This document shows, piece after piece, positions 5,787 through 9,456 of a DNA stretch of 9,456 bases. The notes under the pieces are model-generated. The model saw only the letters and a program-made list of their open reading frames with translations, did not search any database and had not been told where the DNA came from. The translations under genes were made by a program, and so were the position numbers. Source of the stretch: DATKEG01 sp035544515. Its GTDB lineage: Bacteria; Acidobacteriota; Vicinamibacteria; Fen-336. The DNA is taken from the NCBI GenBank assembly GCA_035544515.1, contig DATKEG010000045.1:1-9456 (forward strand), read 5' to 3'. The number at the start of each line of letters is the position of its first letter. Within the stretch, counting starts at the first letter, position 1.

Positions 5787-7326
5787 AGAGCCACCACGGC
5801 GGAGACGCGACCCGCAGGGAGGGCGTCTCGGGTGCGCCGGAGAAGACCCGCTCCGTCGGATCCTCCTCCGAGCGCACGAGGAACAGGTCGTACCGCTCGC
5901 CCCGGAAGTCCTGCCACGAGAAGCCGTCGGGATCGTTCGGCAGGTCGTAAAGCCCCGGCGCGTGCCCGGGCGCGTACGGGAACGGCGCCGGGAAGTACTC
6001 GGCGAATGAGAAGTCGGTGATCCCCCCCACCTCCGAGGCGTACCAAGCGCCCGAGTGGAGGTGGATGTCGTAGTCGTAGTGGGACGAGCCGGGCTCGAGG
6101 GGGACGTAGAGCATCCGGCGGTCCGGGGGTGCGCCCTCGAGCACCGACGCCAGCGTGTCCTCGCGCGCGTGCGCCACTGCGGCCCAGGCGGACTCGCCCA
6201 GCATCACGAGCGTCACGGCGAGCGCTGCCAGGCGCCAAGGCCTCACGCGTGCGGGTGCGCTGGCCGCCTGCGCCGAGCCCTCTCTCCGCTCCCGAGCCGC
6301 GCCCTGCCGCGGCCTCTCCGCCGCGCCCTCCCGACGCCCCCCGCCCGGCCGCGCCAGTGCGATCAGCACGCAGGGCAGCAGCAGCGCGGCGAAGCGCGGG
6401 TAGACGAGGCCCGTGCCCATGAACGACAGCGGCGCTGCGAGCAGCACGCCCGCGCATGCGATCGCCGGCGCCCAGTCGGAGATCCTCCCGGACGGCCGCG
6501 CGCCGTCCAGGAAGGGGTACGCGAGCAGGAACGTCCCGCCGGCCAGGGTGAGCAGCGACGAGAAGTAGCCGAACGGGAGCGTCACCATCAGCAGTAGCCG
6601 GTGCAGCCCGGCGTCCCACACGTTCGGCGTGGTGCTGTCGGCGACGCCCGTGCGCACGGCGAGCAGCCACAGCACGACGAGCGGCAGCGGGGACGCGAGC
6701 GCGGCGAGGCCCGCGCCCTTCCACCGGATGTCCAGCCGGGCGAGCACCACGGCGAGCCCCGCCGCGCCGGTCGCGAACGCGAACGCGAGCGCATGGAAGA
6801 AGAACATCACGACGGCGCCGGCCGCGAGCGCCGCGGCGAGCGGGAGCGTCGGGGCCGCGATGAAGCGCCGTGCGAGGAGCAGCAGCGCCAACGCCAGCGG
6901 CATGGCGACCAGGAAGTTGTAGAAGCCCCAGTGGAACGGGAAGCTGGCCAGCGTGGCGAAGACCGGCACGAGCCACCAGTCGTCGCCCCCGGTCCGGCGC
7001 ACGTGCGCGAGGGTCACCAGCACCAGGCCGATCAGCGCCGCGGAGAGGATCACCTTGAGGGCGGTCCGGGCCGGCACGAGCCGCGCGGCCGCGAACGCGA
7101 CGGCGTAGCCGCCGATCACCGGCGTGAAGTAGTTCGTTCTGAAGCGGTCCGAGAACGGCCCCTGCCCTCCCTCGACGTGGTCCACGTAGAGCGCCACCTG
7201 GGCGGCGTGCTGGGGCAGGTCCGTCATCGGTGGGTACCGCGGCACCCAGACCGGCACCAGCGCGAGCGCGCCGCACAGCACGCACACCGCCTGGAAGAGT
7301 CGCCGCCGCTGGCCCGTTTCGCCCAT
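5776..7326 (-). CDS. Multi-pass membrane protein, GT-C-like glycosyltransferase candidate
   Basis: A 516-residue protein with about 10-12 predicted membrane helices. The first helix is at 11-29; the next loop carries YPPMTDLPQHAAQVAL (31-46), whose acidic residue (D36) is placed like the catalytic aspartate in the first outer loop of GT-C transferases. NYFTPVIGGYAVAF (65-78), MPLALALLLLARRF (142-155) and a helix pair at 244-266 follow. Residues 387-516 form a soluble, probably periplasmic, tail with aromatic-rich motifs (HLHSGAWYASEVGG, 422-435; WQDFRGERYDLFLV, 471-484). A basic Ala/Arg/Gly/Glu-rich stretch (327-364) lies between two helices, probably a cytoplasmic loop. No exact family is recognised; it could instead be a polymerase or transporter of the glycan. 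The ATG at 7324-7326 has GGAGG two bases upstream. It sits 34 bases after the preceding gene and overlaps the epimerase. Confidence 0.7.
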   Translation of the reverse strand: MGETGQRRRLFQAVCVLCGALALVPVWVPRYPPMTDLPQHAAQVALYVDHVEGGQGPFSDRFRTNYFTPVIGGYAVAFAAARLVPARTALKVILSAALIGLVLVTLAHVRRTGGDDWWLVPVFATLASFPFHWGFYNFLVAMPLALALLLLARRFIAAPTLPLAAALAAGAVVMFFFHALAFAFATGAAGLAVVLARLDIRWKGAGLAALASPLPLVVLWLLAVRTGVADSTTPNVWDAGLHRLLLMVTLPFGYFSSLLTLAGGTFLLAYPFLDGARPSGRISDWAPAIACAGVLLAAPLSFMGTGLVYPRFAALLLPCVLIALARPGGGRREGAAERPRQGAARERREGSAQAASAPARVRPWRLAALAVTLVMLGESAWAAVAHAREDTLASVLEGAPPDRRMLYVPLEPGSSHYDYDIHLHSGAWYASEVGGITDFSFAEYFPAPFPYAPGHAPGLYDLPNDPDGFSWQDFRGERYDLFLVRSEEDPTERVFSGAPETPSLRVASPPWWLYER

Positions 7327-7360
7327 CCCCTCCGCCCCTTCGTCCCCGGCTCCCGGCCCG

Positions 7361-8971
7361 CTACTCCATCAGCCGGGGCTGCTCGCGCCGCTCCTCCCCT
7401 TCCTCCTCGCACCGCGCCATGTCCTCGCGCGCCTCATCGCCCGTTGCGCCCGGGCGGCCCCTGGCGATCACCGCGGCCGTACCGTCGCAGCGCCACAGCG
7501 CCCAGCCGGGCTCCCCAACGAGGTGCTCGGCCAGCTGCGATTTGGGCGGCACGAGCACGAGGCGGATGCCCCGCTCCTCGAGCGCCCGCTTCCACCCCGG
7601 CCGCGCGTTCACGATCTCAAGGTACTCGTCGAGCAGGCCTGGCGTGTAGAGGAGCCCGTCGATGTAGACCGGCTGCTCCGGCCACGAGTAGACGATGTAG
7701 CCGCCCCAGATCATCTCGTTGAACAGCGGTCCCTCCAGCCCGGCTTCGCGCGCCGCGCGCACGGACTCGATCGGGAAGTACTCGGGGGAGAAACCGTTCA
7801 CCAGCACCTGCGCGCGGCCCACGCGCCCCTCGTTGGCGGCGACGAGCGCGAGCGCCAGCGCGAACGCGAACGAGATCCACGTCGGGCCCTCCGCCGCCTT
7901 CCGGACCGTCAGCGCGGACGTCCGCACGAGCGACCGGAGGCGCGGGTACGCCAGCACCAGCCAGATCACGACGAGCGGCCAGGCCACCACCATGAACAGC
8001 GCGATGTTCCGGACCGAGTACAGCGCGTAGTACGTGGACGCGACGACGACCAGGATCCAGCGGAGCGGCATGCGCCGCGGGGTCGCGGCGGCGGCGAACA
8101 GCGTGCCCAGCAGCACCAGCAGGAACGGCGTGGTGAAGCCCCAGTGGAAGTCGGGCGACTCGAACTCGTTGATCCGGTCGATGATGTCCGCGTTGCCGAG
8201 CAGCCCGAGCACCTCGACGTGGTGCAGCGGCCCGCTCGGGTTGACGAGCGTGGCCAGCGCGGCCACGAGCAGGAACGCCGTCGTGCGCCGCACCTGCGGG
8301 TCCGCGCGCACGGCGGCCAGGCGGCCGCCCGCGCCGCCGGTCCACGCCGCGAGGACCGCCGCCGCCAGGTAGAGGCCGATCAGCATGAGCCCGAAGAAGA
8401 AGCCGCCGTGGAGATTGACCCACACCACGAACAGCGGCGCCAGCCACCACGCCTTCGCGCGCGGGGTCTCCAGCAGCAGCAGCAGCGCGGCGGCCAGGTA
8501 CCACGTGAACAGGTGGGAGCGGCCCAGCCAGTGCAGCGCGGACCCGGCGGCGCCGATCGCCGTGGCCGCCAGCGCCACGTAGGCGTGCGCCCCCTCCCGC
8601 ACCAGGAGCCGGAACTGGAGGGTGAAGACGAGGCCGATCACGATCCCGCACAGGGCGAGGACGCCGGCCAGCCCGCCCGCGCCGTGCGCGAGCGCCAGCA
8701 CGACCTCCCCGCCCCACGCGTGCCCGAGGAAAGGCTCGCCCGCCATCGTGTAGGTGGGCGCGTAGGTATCGGGCACCCCACCCGCGGCGAGGATCCGCTC
8801 GCCCATGCGGATGTGGCTGGCGAGGTCGCCGTCGCCGGTGAGGATGATGAGCGGAGCGGCGAAGACGACGATGCAGGTGAGGCCGACGAAGATCACATCG
8901 GCGAGGGACGGCAGCAGCCACTCGACCCGGCTTACCGCCGCGGGGCCCGCGGGCCCGGATGGATCAGGCAT
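7361..8971 (-). CDS. GT-C-like multi-pass membrane protein with conserved WGGY/YIDG tail
   Basis: A 536-residue membrane protein with about 10-12 helices. After helix 1 (24-46) comes GDGDLASHIRMGERIL (46-61), with D49 in the first outer loop, then GHAWGGEVVLALAH (83-96). This is the usual start of a large family of uncharacterised membrane proteins related to GT-C transferases. A C-terminal extramembrane part contains FNEMIWGGYIVY (417-428), VYIDGLLYT (435-443) and WKRALEERGIRLVLVP (460-475), the other family hallmark; here the frequent 'DGR' is DGL. The end is highly charged (EEEGEERREQ). A GTG start at 8999-9001 is possible, adding 10 residues, but the GGAGG there abuts the codon; the ATG at 8969-8971 overlaps the upstream stop by 8 bases and is preferred, although its ribosome site is weak. 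It probably acts on lipid-linked sugars at the outer face of the inner membrane (inference). Confidence 0.7.
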   Translation of the reverse strand: MPDPSGPAGPAAVSRVEWLLPSLADVIFVGLTCIVVFAAPLIILTGDGDLASHIRMGERILAAGGVPDTYAPTYTMAGEPFLGHAWGGEVVLALAHGAGGLAGVLALCGIVIGLVFTLQFRLLVREGAHAYVALAATAIGAAGSALHWLGRSHLFTWYLAAALLLLLETPRAKAWWLAPLFVVWVNLHGGFFFGLMLIGLYLAAAVLAAWTGGAGGRLAAVRADPQVRRTTAFLLVAALATLVNPSGPLHHVEVLGLLGNADIIDRINEFESPDFHWGFTTPFLLVLLGTLFAAAATPRRMPLRWILVVVASTYYALYSVRNIALFMVVAWPLVVIWLVLAYPRLRSLVRTSALTVRKAAEGPTWISFAFALALALVAANEGRVGRAQVLVNGFSPEYFPIESVRAAREAGLEGPLFNEMIWGGYIVYSWPEQPVYIDGLLYTPGLLDEYLEIVNARPGWKRALEERGIRLVLVPPKSQLAEHLVGEPGWALWRCDGTAAVIARGRPGATGDEAREDMARCEEEGEERREQPRLME

Positions 8972-9456
8972 CCACCGCGGTACCGGTGACTTCCTCTCCA
9001 CCCTCCACCGCGCTGCCGTCGGAGACGATCGTGACCCGTAGCGCCCGCGACCAGCGCGCCCGCTGGTCGGTTGCGTGGTCCTCGCCGACCTCGTTGCGGT
9101 CGGCGAAGACGCGGCCCAGGACGGTGTCGGCGCCCTCGGTATCGCCGAGCTCCATGAGGTGCTCGCCGATCATCTCGCGGATCGCCTCCTGGTCGGTCGT
9201 CTCGGCCATGATGCGCAGCCGCTCGGCGGCGTAGGCGTCGTTGTTCTTGGCCTTGGCGGCCTTGACGTACAGGCCGATCTCGCGCCTGGCGTCGTCGGCG
9301 AGGCCGTCGAACTGAGAGTGCTCCAGGCCCTCCGCGAGCGACAGGAAGGCGAGCGTCCCGCGCGCGCGGACGACGTCGGGGTACAGCTCGATCAGGCGCC
9401 GGCAGATCGACGCGGCGCTGTCGTAGTACCCGGTGCCGAGGTAGGCATCCACCGCG
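8964..9456 (-). CDS. C-terminal part of a TPR-like helical repeat protein (5' end outside window)
   Basis: The frame is open from the right edge to TGA at 8964-8966, giving 163 visible residues; the true start lies beyond the window. The GTG at 9450-9452 is followed by mid-repeat sequence and is unlikely to be the start. DAYLGTGYYDSAASICRRLI followed by ELYPDVVRARGTLAFLSLAEGL fits the helix-turn-helix pattern of a tetratricopeptide repeat (Y/A/L-x-x-G, A...CRRLIELYP). A second pair follows around EMIGEHLMELGDTEGADTVLGRVF. The last 40 residues are hydrophilic and look disordered. No signal peptide can be judged. TPR proteins usually act as scaffolds; in exopolysaccharide and exosortase loci they often accompany membrane glycosyltransferases, which fits this position as first visible operon gene (inference). 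Confidence 0.65.
   Translation of the reverse strand, partial: AVDAYLGTGYYDSAASICRRLIELYPDVVRARGTLAFLSLAEGLEHSQFDGLADDARREIGLYVKAAKAKNNDAYAAERLRIMAETTDQEAIREMIGEHLMELGDTEGADTVLGRVFADRNEVGEDHATDQRARWSRALRVTIVSDGSAVEGGEEVTGTAVDA

Larger units (their letters stand above)
165..9456 (-). other. Putative seven-gene glycan/glycolipid operon
   Basis: Seven consecutive minus-strand genes are separated by -8, 34, -11, -4, -8 and 66 bases in transcription order, and several starts lie inside the preceding gene. I see no terminator or promoter inside the run. The promoter must lie beyond the right edge. Membrane GT-C-like proteins, a sugar epimerase, a GT2 domain and an activating ligase together point to synthesis or decoration of a surface saccharide. 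Confidence 0.75.

Noticed and set aside
6601..8989. Long plus-strand open frames opposite the two membrane proteins (6601-7722 and 7523-8989).
   Set aside because: They are mirror images of hydrophobic coding sequence: highly charged, repetitive in Arg/Glu/Gln/His, without domains.
8972..9001. GTG at 8999-9001 as start of the first GT-C-like protein.
   Set aside because: GGAGG directly abuts the GTG with no spacing and the overlap with the TPR gene would be 38 bases; the ATG at 8969-8971 matches the short overlaps seen elsewhere. Not fully excluded.
8967..9456. A 13-base direct repeat GGCATCCACCGCG at 8967-8979 and 9444-9456, both coding AVDA in the TPR-like gene, one covering the next gene's ATG.
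   Set aside because: One 13-base match is about what chance gives in 9.4 kb of biased sequence; no target-site or longer homology is seen. The second copy touches the window edge, so extension beyond it cannot be tested here.

Overview
This is a GC-rich window (roughly 70% G+C by eye, with codons ending almost entirely in G or C) from a bacterium with strong purine-rich Shine-Dalgarno sites. It fits a high-GC, non-actinobacterial-looking genome such as Gemmatimonadota, Acidobacteriota, Myxococcota or an uncultured phylum, but nothing here fixes the taxon. There are no tRNA, rRNA, CRISPR, transposase or phage features.

Layout: the first 178 bases hold the 3' end of a plus-strand gene. Everything else (165-9456) is one tightly packed minus-strand series of seven genes, so transcription runs from right to left. 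In transcription order these are: a TPR-like protein (5' end outside the window); a multi-pass membrane protein of the GT-C-like type with a conserved 'WGGY...YIDG' soluble tail; a second, different GT-C-like membrane protein; an extended-SDR NAD-dependent sugar epimerase/dehydratase; a fusion of a family 2 glycosyltransferase with a CapK/PaaK-like adenylate-forming domain; a membrane protein resembling the HTTM / vitamin-K-dependent gamma-carboxylase membrane domain, with a TTG start; and a class I SAM-dependent methyltransferase. Four junctions overlap by 4-11 bases and the other two gaps are 34 and 66 bases, so this is very probably one operon with translational coupling.

Working interpretation (inference): a surface-glycan or glycolipid assembly/decoration operon. 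The epimerase would supply a nucleotide sugar, the GT2 domain would transfer sugar (probably to a lipid carrier), the fused adenylate-forming domain would activate a carboxylic acid for attachment to or export with the glycan, the GT-C-like proteins would act at the outer face of the membrane, and the methyltransferase would modify a product. The most unusual points are the GT2-CapK fusion, whose domain junction carries a perfect 16-base palindrome overlapping an internal Shine-Dalgarno and ATG, and the HTTM-like protein, which keeps the lysine position matching the catalytic base of gamma-glutamyl carboxylase.
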